This document shows, one piece after another, positions 14,508-20,319 of a DNA stretch of 20,319 nucleotides (position 1 is the stretch's first letter; each line of letters begins with the position of its first letter). The translations under genes and the position numbers were made by a program. This DNA is from Cryptoclostridium sp964637365. GTDB taxonomy: Bacteria > Bacillota > Dehalobacteriia > UBA7702. The notes beneath the pieces are model-generated. The model did no database searches. It worked only from the letters and a program-made list of their open reading frames with translations, and was not told the DNA's origin. The stretch spans positions 1 to 20,319 of the forward strand of contig CAZWWH010000031.1 of assembly GCA_964637365.1 (NCBI GenBank), read 5' to 3'.

Positions 14508-14523
14508 GCGTTCTGAACCCCAC

Positions 14524-14557
14524 AGCGAGGAAACACTTTTCGTTTCCTCGCTTTTTT
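14524..14557 (+). terminator. Intrinsic terminator of the MATE gene
   Basis: AGCGAGGAAAC (14524-14534) pairs perfectly with GTTTCCTCGCT (14542-14552), with a T6 run overlapping the arm. It lies 17 bases after the MATE stop codon. Confidence 0.95.
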
Positions 14558-14599
14558 GTGAGATTTTTACCGCTCTAGATAAAAGGAACCACGTAATCA

Positions 14600-14627
14600 A
14601 ATAGGCCGCTCAAAAGAGCGGCCTATT
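14600..14627 (-). terminator. Probable terminator of the SLH hydrolase gene
   Basis: AATAGGCCGCTC (14600-14611) and GAGCGGCCTATT (14616-14627) form a perfect 12-bp stem. On the minus strand the loop is TTTT and the tail TGATTACG is poor in T. It sits between the convergent MATE and SLH genes and could act in both directions. Confidence 0.65.
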
Positions 14628-14693
14628 GACACCATTTATTATTATTACATCATCAGGAGGGATAGATAATGAAATAACAATGCTTTGTGAAAA

Positions 14694-17600
14694 TTACATT
14701 TCATTCAAAAGATTCATAATTTTGGCAGCTTCCGCTCTTGTGGCATTGGCTTTGGGCTGGAATTGGTTTCCACCTCTGCCGGAAAGGATGCCTGCGGCTT
14801 TTAAGCTGTATACGGAATCTTTTGCATAATCTTTGATGGAAGCGTCATCAGCAAATTTGCTGCCATCAGAAGCGGGCAGGTCAATGCCCATGGCTTTGGC
14901 ATAGCGGCCAATCATAGTCGCCATGTCTTGTCTGGTGATTTGAGCGTCAGGAGCAAAGGTATCTTCCGTTACCCCTTTGACAATGCCTTTTTCTGTAGCC
15001 CATTTTACATGAGCGGCATAGTACATATGGGACTTCACATCACCAAACTTCGTTGCAACGGTAGCGGAGGCAGAAGAGTCTTCCACACCGGACATTCTAC
15101 CCAAAATGGTAACGAACTGACCACGGGTAATATTGGCATTGGGAGAGAAGGTGGTGGGAGTATCGCCGCGCATAATGCCTTTGGCCAATACATATTCCAC
15201 ATAATCATAATACCAAGCGCCGGCTTTCACGTCAGTCATATCTTTGATGTTGACAATGGGATCTACGGGTTTTGCCTCAAAATCAACCCAGATGGGGTTG
15301 GTAGCAGCATAGTTTCCGTTGGCGTCCTTGCAGGTAAAGCTGTACCAGAGGTTTTCAACGCTGGCGTCGGGAGTTACAGTGAAGGATACCTTGGTTTTGG
15401 GAGAAGTGCTGTCTTTGTAGTACTTCTTGGCATCAACGGCTTTACCGTTATTCCACAAGGTCACTTCGGAAAGGCCGTTGACAGCTTCAATTTCCATGGA
15501 GAAGGTGATTTTATCCCCTTCCTTCACAACCTGGGTAGAACCAAATTCGGTATTTTCCGCAGGCATGAAAATGGGTCCCATGGTGGCGTAAGCATGACCG
15601 CTGGTAAGCGCTTCTTTGTATTTATCAACGGTGCATTCGCTGGCCTTGTCGCTGCCTTCACCCAGGTGGGCATACATACGGATGATGCCGGGATAGAGGG
15701 TGGCGGAAGCGGCGTCATGCTGGTCGGAACCGGCGCTTAAGTATTTTTCAACGCCATTGTTCCAGAAAGCCATGGCGGAAATTAAAGCATTGGCGTCGAT
15801 ATTGGTGAGACCCAATTTTTTGACGGATTCGCCGAGGGCATTCATATCAATGGATTTCCATGCTTCGTCAGTGAGGGTTTCTTCCATGCCTTCCAAATCC
15901 ATGGTGGATTGGAGTTCCAAGAGGTCAAAGCTGTCCCAACCTTCGCTGGTGCCGCCGTTAACGCTGGCTTGGTTGTTCAAGAAGCCATAGTCAGAATAAG
16001 GATGATGAACGATCACAATGGCGTTCTTTTCATGACCGACTTTGGCAATTTCCTGAGGAGTTGCGGTGGTGGGGTTCACGGGAGCACCGTTATCGGTTTC
16101 GCTGTAATCCACACCCAGCAGGCCCCAATGGCCCCAACCGGGAGATACTTCAATGTTGGACAAGAAGGGAATTTTCATTTTTTCCGACATGGCAGCCATT
16201 TCCGCATTGTGGATACGGGTGTCATGGTCGGTGACCACGGTGAAGTCCAGTTTCGCCGCGACTTGCGCACGGAAGAGATTTTCGATGGTGGTGGACCCGT
16301 CACCAAAGTCAGAGTGCTGATGATTGTCAGCGCAATACCAGCCTTCTTCATCGGGATCAATAACGGTAGGAATCGTAAATGTGTATTCTACACCTTCATC
16401 AGTTACATCGGTCGTATAACTCTTAACGGTAGATTCATAGTTAGCGCCATAAGAAGCTTTGAAGGTAACATCTTTAGCTTTACTCATGGTGAATTCGATG
16501 GTGTAGGGATCTTCGTCATTCAAAGCATCGGAGAAGTAGGTAGCGCCGCCCAATGTTTTGATTTCAGAAGTAACGCCTTCAATGTTGACTTTGAAAGGAA
16601 TGGGGAAGCCGTTTTCATCGATGGCTTTTAAGACAATTTTTGCACCATCACTTAAGGTAAAATCTTTTTGTGTTGCTTCGGTAATGGAGATTTCATCACT
16701 GGTCACAGCGGTGTAACCGGCGGCTTCTACTTTAAAGGTGTATTTGTAATCGCTGTTGCCCTGAACATTCTCAGTACCATCTTGGAAACCGGTTTTGGGC
16801 AAATCAATGGAATAGTTCCCTTCCGCGTCGGTAACATCCCAAACAAAGGGCTGCATTGAAGCGATTACTTTATCTTCGGAAAGACCGTGGGATTTGGCGG
16901 TTTGGGCATAAGCCCCGGTTTTCTGAGCGATCACATAAGCGCCAGCCACAGGTTTACCTTCAGAATCCACAACCTTACCGCTGATGGCTGCGTGGTCGGT
17001 GATATTTTCACGTTCATAGTAACGATTCATCAAAGAAGCGGTTTCCGATTCGTCGGAGACCAATACTTCGCCGCTGAAATCATAGGTTTTTCCGGGTTCA
17101 AGATCCTGCAATTTATAGAGATCTTTGTAGCCGCTGGAGCCTTTGTAAGCGTCAGCGTCGTCTACCTGGAGGGATACAGCGTAATTATTGCTGTAAGTGG
17201 CAACGAAATCACCAAAGCGTTCCTGAACGTTGGGAGCGTTGCCGATGCTGATGCCGGTAACTTTTACATCGGGATAATAACCGTAAGGTCCGAACATGCT
17301 GGCAGCCAAGGTGCTGATAGAGAAGCCGCTGTACATGTTTTTATAAGCAACTTTGTTCCCTTCGGGGTTTATGACTTTTGCGCCCAAGGTAATGTAGTTA
17401 TTGCCATCTTCTAAGGTGTAGGTCAAAATCACATCCAAGGGTTTCTGCAAAGTGCCAAATTGTTTTTCGTCGTCAGTGCCGTTTTTGTCGGCATCGGCAA
17501 CCCAATAACGGGTAGAGACAGTGATCACGACTTTATCGGCAGTCTGTTCGGTAATGTCAACCTTGATGTCTTCCAGAAGGTTAACGTCTCCGTTGGGATC

Positions 17601-17969
17601 GGGATAGGTTCCGGTAGCAGTCCACAGGTCGTTGAGGAATTCAACGTCGTTCACCAAGTCAACACCCATGTCACCAGCGGTGCCGCCAGCGCCACGAATC
17701 CCAATATCGAGGATACTGCCTTTGGTCATATTCCAATAGTTATTGGAATCCACTGCCAAGGAAAAGGCGATTTCATCATTATAGACGGTCAAATCGTTTT
17801 CGCCAGCAGCCATGCCTTCAAAAATTTGGGTAGGCCCTTTGTCCACACCGCAAGCTGCGGAAACGCCGGTGGCGGCGCAGAGTACCAAACAGCAAGCAAC
17901 AAGGAACATCGTTGCCACAAATAAGGTCTTATGGCTGCGGAAATTTACATTGGCAAAACATTTTTCCAT
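14694..17969 (-). CDS. Secreted PHP-type (CehA/McbA-like) metallohydrolase with three C-terminal SLH domains
   Basis: The 1091-aa protein begins with a signal peptide (hydrophobic core 16-32, probable cut after about residue 39 at VSA). Residues 45-325 form a beta-rich region I do not recognise. Two carboxypeptidase-regulatory-like beta domains follow (about 328-440, 441-535). The catalytic PHP domain runs from about 543 to 800, with DNHQHSDFGDGS (548-559: H550, H552, D557), TDHD (580-583), E607, H614, VHHPY (654-658) and GSDQHD (747-752), the metal ligands of the CehA/McbA family. Residues 800-905 are another beta domain. Three SLH domains end the protein (about 908-960, 975-1025, 1035-1091; ITRG, ITRQ, ATRA), which bind cell-wall polymers. 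So it is a cell-surface hydrolase, substrate unknown. AAGGGA precedes the ATG at 17969. Promoter at 18221-18249, with a 245-nt leader. Confidence 0.92.
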   Translation of the reverse strand: MEKCFANVNFRSHKTLFVATMFLVACCLVLCAATGVSAACGVDKGPTQIFEGMAAGENDLTVYNDEIAFSLAVDSNNYWNMTKGSILDIGIRGAGGTAGDMGVDLVNDVEFLNDLWTATGTYPDPNGDVNLLEDIKVDITEQTADKVVITVSTRYWVADADKNGTDDEKQFGTLQKPLDVILTYTLEDGNNYITLGAKVINPEGNKVAYKNMYSGFSISTLAASMFGPYGYYPDVKVTGISIGNAPNVQERFGDFVATYSNNYAVSLQVDDADAYKGSSGYKDLYKLQDLEPGKTYDFSGEVLVSDESETASLMNRYYERENITDHAAISGKVVDSEGKPVAGAYVIAQKTGAYAQTAKSHGLSEDKVIASMQPFVWDVTDAEGNYSIDLPKTGFQDGTENVQGNSDYKYTFKVEAAGYTAVTSDEISITEATQKDFTLSDGAKIVLKAIDENGFPIPFKVNIEGVTSEIKTLGGATYFSDALNDEDPYTIEFTMSKAKDVTFKASYGANYESTVKSYTTDVTDEGVEYTFTIPTVIDPDEEGWYCADNHQHSDFGDGSTTIENLFRAQVAAKLDFTVVTDHDTRIHNAEMAAMSEKMKIPFLSNIEVSPGWGHWGLLGVDYSETDNGAPVNPTTATPQEIAKVGHEKNAIVIVHHPYSDYGFLNNQASVNGGTSEGWDSFDLLELQSTMDLEGMEETLTDEAWKSIDMNALGESVKKLGLTNIDANALISAMAFWNNGVEKYLSAGSDQHDAASATLYPGIIRMYAHLGEGSDKASECTVDKYKEALTSGHAYATMGPIFMPAENTEFGSTQVVKEGDKITFSMEIEAVNGLSEVTLWNNGKAVDAKKYYKDSTSPKTKVSFTVTPDASVENLWYSFTCKDANGNYAATNPIWVDFEAKPVDPIVNIKDMTDVKAGAWYYDYVEYVLAKGIMRGDTPTTFSPNANITRGQFVTILGRMSGVEDSSASATVATKFGDVKSHMYYAAHVKWATEKGIVKGVTEDTFAPDAQITRQDMATMIGRYAKAMGIDLPASDGSKFADDASIKDYAKDSVYSLKAAGILSGRGGNQFQPKANATRAEAAKIMNLLNEM

Positions 17970-18141
17970 AAAATAATTCCCTTCTTTCTTTTCTGCATTA
18001 TTTCTAAGGATTCGGACGATATCCCAGTCCCTCCTTGTAACCGCTGCCTTGTGCCATTGCCATTTGTTTCCAGGCTGCGATTTTTAGCGCCCGATATCCC
18101 ATGAAACCCATATGTTAACAATGAATAAAACCAAGAAAGAA

Positions 18142-18178
18142 ACATCCTGATACCCCAAACGAACAGGGTGTCGCATGT
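18142..18178 (-). promoter_or_regulatory. Hairpin with T-rich tail in the SLH gene leader
   Basis: On the minus strand GACACCC pairs with GGGTATC (18166-18172/18149-18155), closed below by ACAT/ATGT, and TTTCTTTCTTGGTTTT follows. It begins about 36 bases after the expected transcript start. It could be an attenuator or a stabilising leader hairpin. Further down, CGATATCCC is found twice on the plus strand (18017-18025 and 18092-18100). Confidence 0.4.
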
Positions 18179-18220
18179 ATCATTTTTCGTTATCTATTGC
18201 TAACTAAAAACTTTAACGCA

Positions 18221-18249
18221 ATTTTAACACTCCCATACTATTTTGTCAA
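18221..18249 (-). promoter_or_regulatory. Sigma-A promoter of the SLH hydrolase gene
   Basis: On the minus strand a perfect TTGACA (18244-18249) and TAAAAT (18221-18226) are 17 bp apart. The expected start near 18214 leaves an untranslated leader of about 245 nt. Confidence 0.8.
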
Positions 18250-18340
18250 TATTATTAATCTCGCAAAAAATAATAAACATTGCGGAAAAATTATAAAATA
18301 TCGTAAAAAATTTTGCCAAACAACCAGTTAAATACCAATA

Positions 18341-18369
18341 TTGTTAGAGCATACTTACAATCATATGTT
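18341..18369 (+). promoter_or_regulatory. Candidate promoter of the structured element at 18408
   Basis: TTGTTA (18341-18346) and TATGTT (18364-18369) are 17 bp apart in an AT-rich stretch. A start near 18376 would make an RNA of about 100 nt ending at the T run at 18476. In such AT-rich DNA, chance matches are common. Confidence 0.3.
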
Positions 18370-18407
18370 TGAAAAAAATTTTTATTTTTACTATTTGTGT
18401 CGTCGAA

Positions 18408-18476
18408 ACGAATCCTGAAACTCAGCTGGCAAAATACGCCGGGGAACGTCCCAACCAGGGGATTCATTTCTTTTTT
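18408..18476 (+). ncRNA. Possible structured RNA ending in a T run
   Basis: GAATCC (18410-18415) pairs with GGATTC (18460-18465), CTGG (18426-18429) with CCAG (18455-18458), and inner GGG/CCC pairs are possible. ATTTCTTTTTT follows. The pieces GAATCCTGAAACTCAGC and GCCGGGGAAC ... CCAGGGG recall the 5' half of the c-di-AMP (ydaO/yuaA) riboswitch, but the GGGUGAAU block is altered and the 3' half is absent. It could be a decayed riboswitch, a small RNA or just a terminator-like hairpin. Confidence 0.3.
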
Positions 18477-18488
18477 ACGGAAGGAATC

Positions 18489-18517
18489 TTGACTTCACCG
18501 TGTAAAAATGATATAAT
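18489..18517 (+). promoter_or_regulatory. Sigma-A promoter of the MFS exporter
   Basis: TTGACT (18489-18494) and a perfect TATAAT (18512-18517) are 17 bp apart. The expected start is near 18524, about 190 bases before the MFS start codon. Confidence 0.9.
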
Positions 18518-18535
18518 CAATAATAATTTTATACG

Positions 18536-18619
18536 ATGGTAAACGACACACGTAGAGCCAAAGCTCGTAAATCTGATCACGGTACAAACCAGAAGCGTGT
18601 GTTTTTTATGAGGATATGA
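18536..18619 (+). CDS. Leader peptide of the MFS attenuator, 27 aa
   Basis: An ATG at 18536, about 12 bases from the expected mRNA 5' end, opens 27 codons to a TGA at 18617-18619. The peptide begins MVNDT, carries RRAKARK at residues 6-12, then a polar stretch and KRVFFMRI at the end. There is no clear Shine-Dalgarno sequence, the main weakness. Its frame spans the first two copies of the attenuator's pairing segments, and its stop codon touches the third copy (18619), the layout expected of a translation-controlled attenuator. RAK and KAR fit the +X+ (Arg/Lys-any-Arg/Lys) motif known to stall macrolide-bound ribosomes. It has no recognised homologue. Its role is inference from position. Confidence 0.5.
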   Translation: MVNDTRRAKARKSDHGTNQKRVFFMRI

Positions 18620-18647
18620 CACACGCCAAAGGGCCGTGTGTTTTTTT
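18546..18647 (+). promoter_or_regulatory. Four-segment attenuator in the MFS leader
   Basis: ACACACG is found at 18546-18552 (segment 1) and 18619-18625 (segment 3), CGTGTGT at 18596-18602 (2) and 18635-18641 (4). Pairing 1:2 is followed by T6 and pairing 3:4 by T7, so both resemble terminators. Pairing 2:3 (8 bp with the flanking G-C) excludes both and would let transcription continue. A further 8-bp match, CTCGTAAA (18564-18571) with TTTACGAG (18650-18657), could stabilise another fold. GAGC/GCTC (18555-18566) forms a small hairpin in the 1:2 loop. Confidence 0.65.
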
Positions 18648-18648
18648 G
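18619..18648 (+). terminator. Terminator (segments 3:4) before the MFS gene
   Basis: ACACACGCC pairs with GG(G)CCGTGTGT around an A-rich loop, about 9 bp with one bulged base, followed by T7. It lies after the promoter and before the MFS ribosome binding site (GGAG at 18697), so it must be bypassed for expression. Confidence 0.85.
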
Positions 18649-18713
18649 TTTTACGAGAGATTTGCTGTTACGACGTAGGCTTACCTCAACTTGAAAGGAG
18701 TCTTCTTATCACC

Positions 18714-20096
18714 ATGGTTCAAACAACGGGACAAACCAGACCGGAACAGTTCAGGGTCCCCCAATATCGACTCGTCGTTTTTGTGGCGGCCTTCTCGGCA
18801 TTTCTGGCGACCTTCAACGAAACCTTTCTCAACGTATCCTTTTCTGCGGTAATGCGGGATTTCGGCGTCAGCGTCGGCACGGTGCAGTGGCTGGCTACCG
18901 CCTATATGCTGGGCGCCGCTGTGATGGTGCCGGTATCGGCCTTTCTCTATCGCAGTATCAAAACAAAGCCGCTTTACCTATTTACCGTGGGACTTTTGAT
19001 TGTGGGCAGCGTCATCGGCGCCCTTTCTACCGGCTTTCCCATGCTGTTGACGGGCCGTATCATCCAGGCCCTGGGTACCGGGATGCTGATTCCCATCGGC
19101 ATGAACATCACTTTGGAGGTTGCGCCGAAACAAAAATTAGGCACCTACATGGGCATCATGGGGGCCATGACCACATTAGGCCCCTCCTCCAGCGTGATTA
19201 TTGCCGGGATTCTACTGGAGTTCTTCCACTGGCATGTTTTACTTTGGTTCTTCGGGGGACTTTCCCTGATTTGCTTCCTCTGCGGCGCAATCTTCCTCAC
19301 CAATGTGGCCAAATTGACCTATCCCAAATTAGATGCCCTTTCCGTGGTCTTCATCAGCTTGGCCCTAGTTGGAATTTTATACGGAATTTCCACGATTTTC
19401 GCGGGCAATCTCGTAATAGCCCTGGCAGCCGTAGCTGTTGGGGTGCTTAGCCTCGCTCTTTTTGTTACTCGCCAAGGAAAGCTCAAAGAGCCTCTGATTC
19501 AATTGCAGCCCCTCCACATCCGTCCCTTTTCCGTGGGAGTCATCATTAACATGATTTCACTTTTGATTATCTTTGCCATGAATATCGTCATGCCCCTGTT
19601 TATGCAGGGGGGATTGGGAATGTCCGCCTTCGGCGCTTCCATGGTGCTGTTCCCGGCGATTCTCTTATCCTGTGTGGTTTCACCGTTGGCCGGGCGCATT
19701 TACGATAAAAAAGGGGGCAAGGTGCTGCTGCCCTTAGGATTTGTCTGTATTGGGCTTTGCGCCTTGGCTTTAGGAGTTACCCGCGGTCTTTCCCTCCCGG
19801 TGCTGTTGGCCGTGCTATATATCCCTGTGATCTGCGGTTCCGCTTTGATTATTGGGCCAGTACAGTCCTTTGCCCTTTCCCACTTAACGCCGGAGCAAAA
19901 TCCCCATGGCGTCACCGTTATGAGCACCGGATTCCAAATCGCCGGCTGCATCGGTTCTTCCCTTTTTGCCGGAGTCTTTGGCATTTACACTGCGCCCAGC
20001 AGTGGTTTTACAGCCGTTTCCCTGTTGGCCACAACCTTTGCGGCTCTAGGTTTTATACTGGCAGTTTACATTACCAGAGCCCGCAGCCAAGCATAA
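18714..20096 (+). CDS. MFS exporter, DHA2 (EmrB/QacA-like) family
   Basis: This 460-aa membrane protein has the about 14 membrane segments of DHA2 drug:H+ antiporters. FNETFLNVSFSAVMRDF and VGTVQWLATAYMLGAAVMVPVSAFL (segments 1-2) match the family, then GRIIQALGTGMLIPIGMN (motif B, with R) and GPSSSVIIAGILLEFFHWHVLLWFFGG (altered motif C, followed by the conserved Trp/Phe region). It probably exports hydrophobic or cationic drugs; the substrate is not predictable. The ATG at 18714 has AAAGGAG 13 bases upstream, a long but usable distance; the open frame reaches back to 18636, but that part is the terminator hairpin. Expression should depend on the attenuator in its leader. It is not followed by a clear terminator; 20111-20128 holds only a 6-bp hairpin. 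Confidence 0.93.
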   Translation: MVQTTGQTRPEQFRVPQYRLVVFVAAFSAFLATFNETFLNVSFSAVMRDFGVSVGTVQWLATAYMLGAAVMVPVSAFLYRSIKTKPLYLFTVGLLIVGSVIGALSTGFPMLLTGRIIQALGTGMLIPIGMNITLEVAPKQKLGTYMGIMGAMTTLGPSSSVIIAGILLEFFHWHVLLWFFGGLSLICFLCGAIFLTNVAKLTYPKLDALSVVFISLALVGILYGISTIFAGNLVIALAAVAVGVLSLALFVTRQGKLKEPLIQLQPLHIRPFSVGVIINMISLLIIFAMNIVMPLFMQGGLGMSAFGASMVLFPAILLSCVVSPLAGRIYDKKGGKVLLPLGFVCIGLCALALGVTRGLSLPVLLAVLYIPVICGSALIIGPVQSFALSHLTPEQNPHGVTVMSTGFQIAGCIGSSLFAGVFGIYTAPSSGFTAVSLLATTFAALGFILAVYITRARSQA

Positions 20097-20264
20097 CAAG
20101 CCCAATCGTCCTCATCAATTTAGATGAGTCGCTCATAGTCACCAAAGACATAAACCACCCCTTATCGGAACCGGCAAAAATTACCAGACTCATCACCATA
20201 GGATACCAAAGGCTGAAACCCAACACATTCATATCATAAATATAAAAAAGAAGCAGTTAAGTTG

Positions 20265-20319
20265 TGAAGTGCCCCCCAAAAGTTAGAGAATAAAAAAAGC
20301 AAAATTGTTCAAGCAACTG
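20265..20319. mobile_element. Edge of a probable IS3-family (IS150-group) insertion sequence
   Basis: TGAAGTGCCCCCCAAAAGTT at 20265-20284 resembles the terminal inverted repeats of IS150-type IS3 elements, which begin TGxAxTGxCCCC and continue with CAAAAAGTTxGA. The following A-rich stretch is typical of the space before the transposase gene. The rest of the element, its transposase and the other end lie beyond the window. The 168 bp between the MFS gene and this edge hold no recognisable gene, only inverted repeats of CTCATC/GATGAG. Confidence 0.55.

Noticed and set aside
14655..14677. AGGAGG followed by ATG AAA TAA
   Set aside because: A two-codon frame without a promoter between two convergent genes; the open frame beyond it is antisense to the SLH gene.
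18004..18110. c-di-GMP-I riboswitch in the SLH leader
   Set aside because: Some GC-rich blocks look similar, but the conserved ACGCAAAGC core and the tetraloop receptor are missing.
18004..18111. 35-codon frame on the minus strand in the SLH leader (starts MGFMGYRALK)
   Set aside because: No ribosome binding site, no known relative; both GYR motifs come from the CGATATCCC repeat. It stays possible but unsupported.

Overview
The window reads as chromosomal DNA of a member of the Bacillota. The signs are a large Bacillus/Clostridium-type SRP RNA with an Alu domain, the gene order dnaX-ybaB-recR-bofA, AGGAGG-type ribosome binding sites with several TTG starts, near-consensus sigma-A promoters, and a secreted protein with three SLH domains. 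Clostridia and Negativicutes both fit; the sequence alone does not decide between them. No tRNA, rRNA, CRISPR array or prophage is visible. A 100-N assembly gap (11656-11755) sits inside a tandem repeat.

Layout. 1-740: an upstream terminator, two small unknown genes and a two-way terminator. 752-4207 (minus): dnaX, ybaB, recR, a bofA-like gene and a cysteine-rich DUF2284 gene, the DNA replication/repair cluster. 4261-4663: the SRP RNA gene with its promoter and terminator. 4741-5742: cytoplasmic asparaginase. 5743-6016: a possible frameshifted small membrane ORF. 6017-7063 (minus): a two-gene operon of a GPP34-like protein and a short MerR-type protein, with a strong promoter and a 14-bp tandem repeat in its leader. 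7249-8047 (minus): a MerR/TipAS drug-sensing regulator with the stretched 19-bp promoter typical of MerR control. 8121-9911 (minus): oligoendopeptidase F. 10028-10666: a YkgJ-type cysteine-cluster protein, possibly read from a leaderless mRNA. 10782-11519 (minus): a possible metal-dependent hydrolase. 11544-11834: a 20-bp hairpin-forming tandem array. 11950-12933: a YitT-family membrane protein. 13125-14507: a MATE exporter behind a promoter that points straight into a terminator. 14694-17969 (minus): a 1091-residue secreted PHP-type metallohydrolase with C-terminal SLH anchors and a long mRNA leader. 18408-18476: a possible structured RNA. 18489-20096: a DHA2-type MFS exporter behind a leader-peptide attenuator. 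20265-20319: the edge of a probable IS3-family element.

The most interesting region is the leader of the MFS exporter (18524-18660). A consensus promoter drives a 27-codon leader ORF whose codons 6-12 encode RRAKARK. Four alternating copies of ACACACG and CGTGTGT can fold either as two terminators (1:2 and 3:4) or as an antiterminator (2:3). A ribosome held at the basic motif would cover copy 1 and favour the antiterminator. RAK and KAR fit the +X+ motif known for macrolide-dependent stalling, so drug-induced expression of the pump is a concrete hypothesis. The MATE leader, the TipAS regulator and this attenuator together give the right half of the window a drug-response character. They are not one operon and no common regulation is shown.
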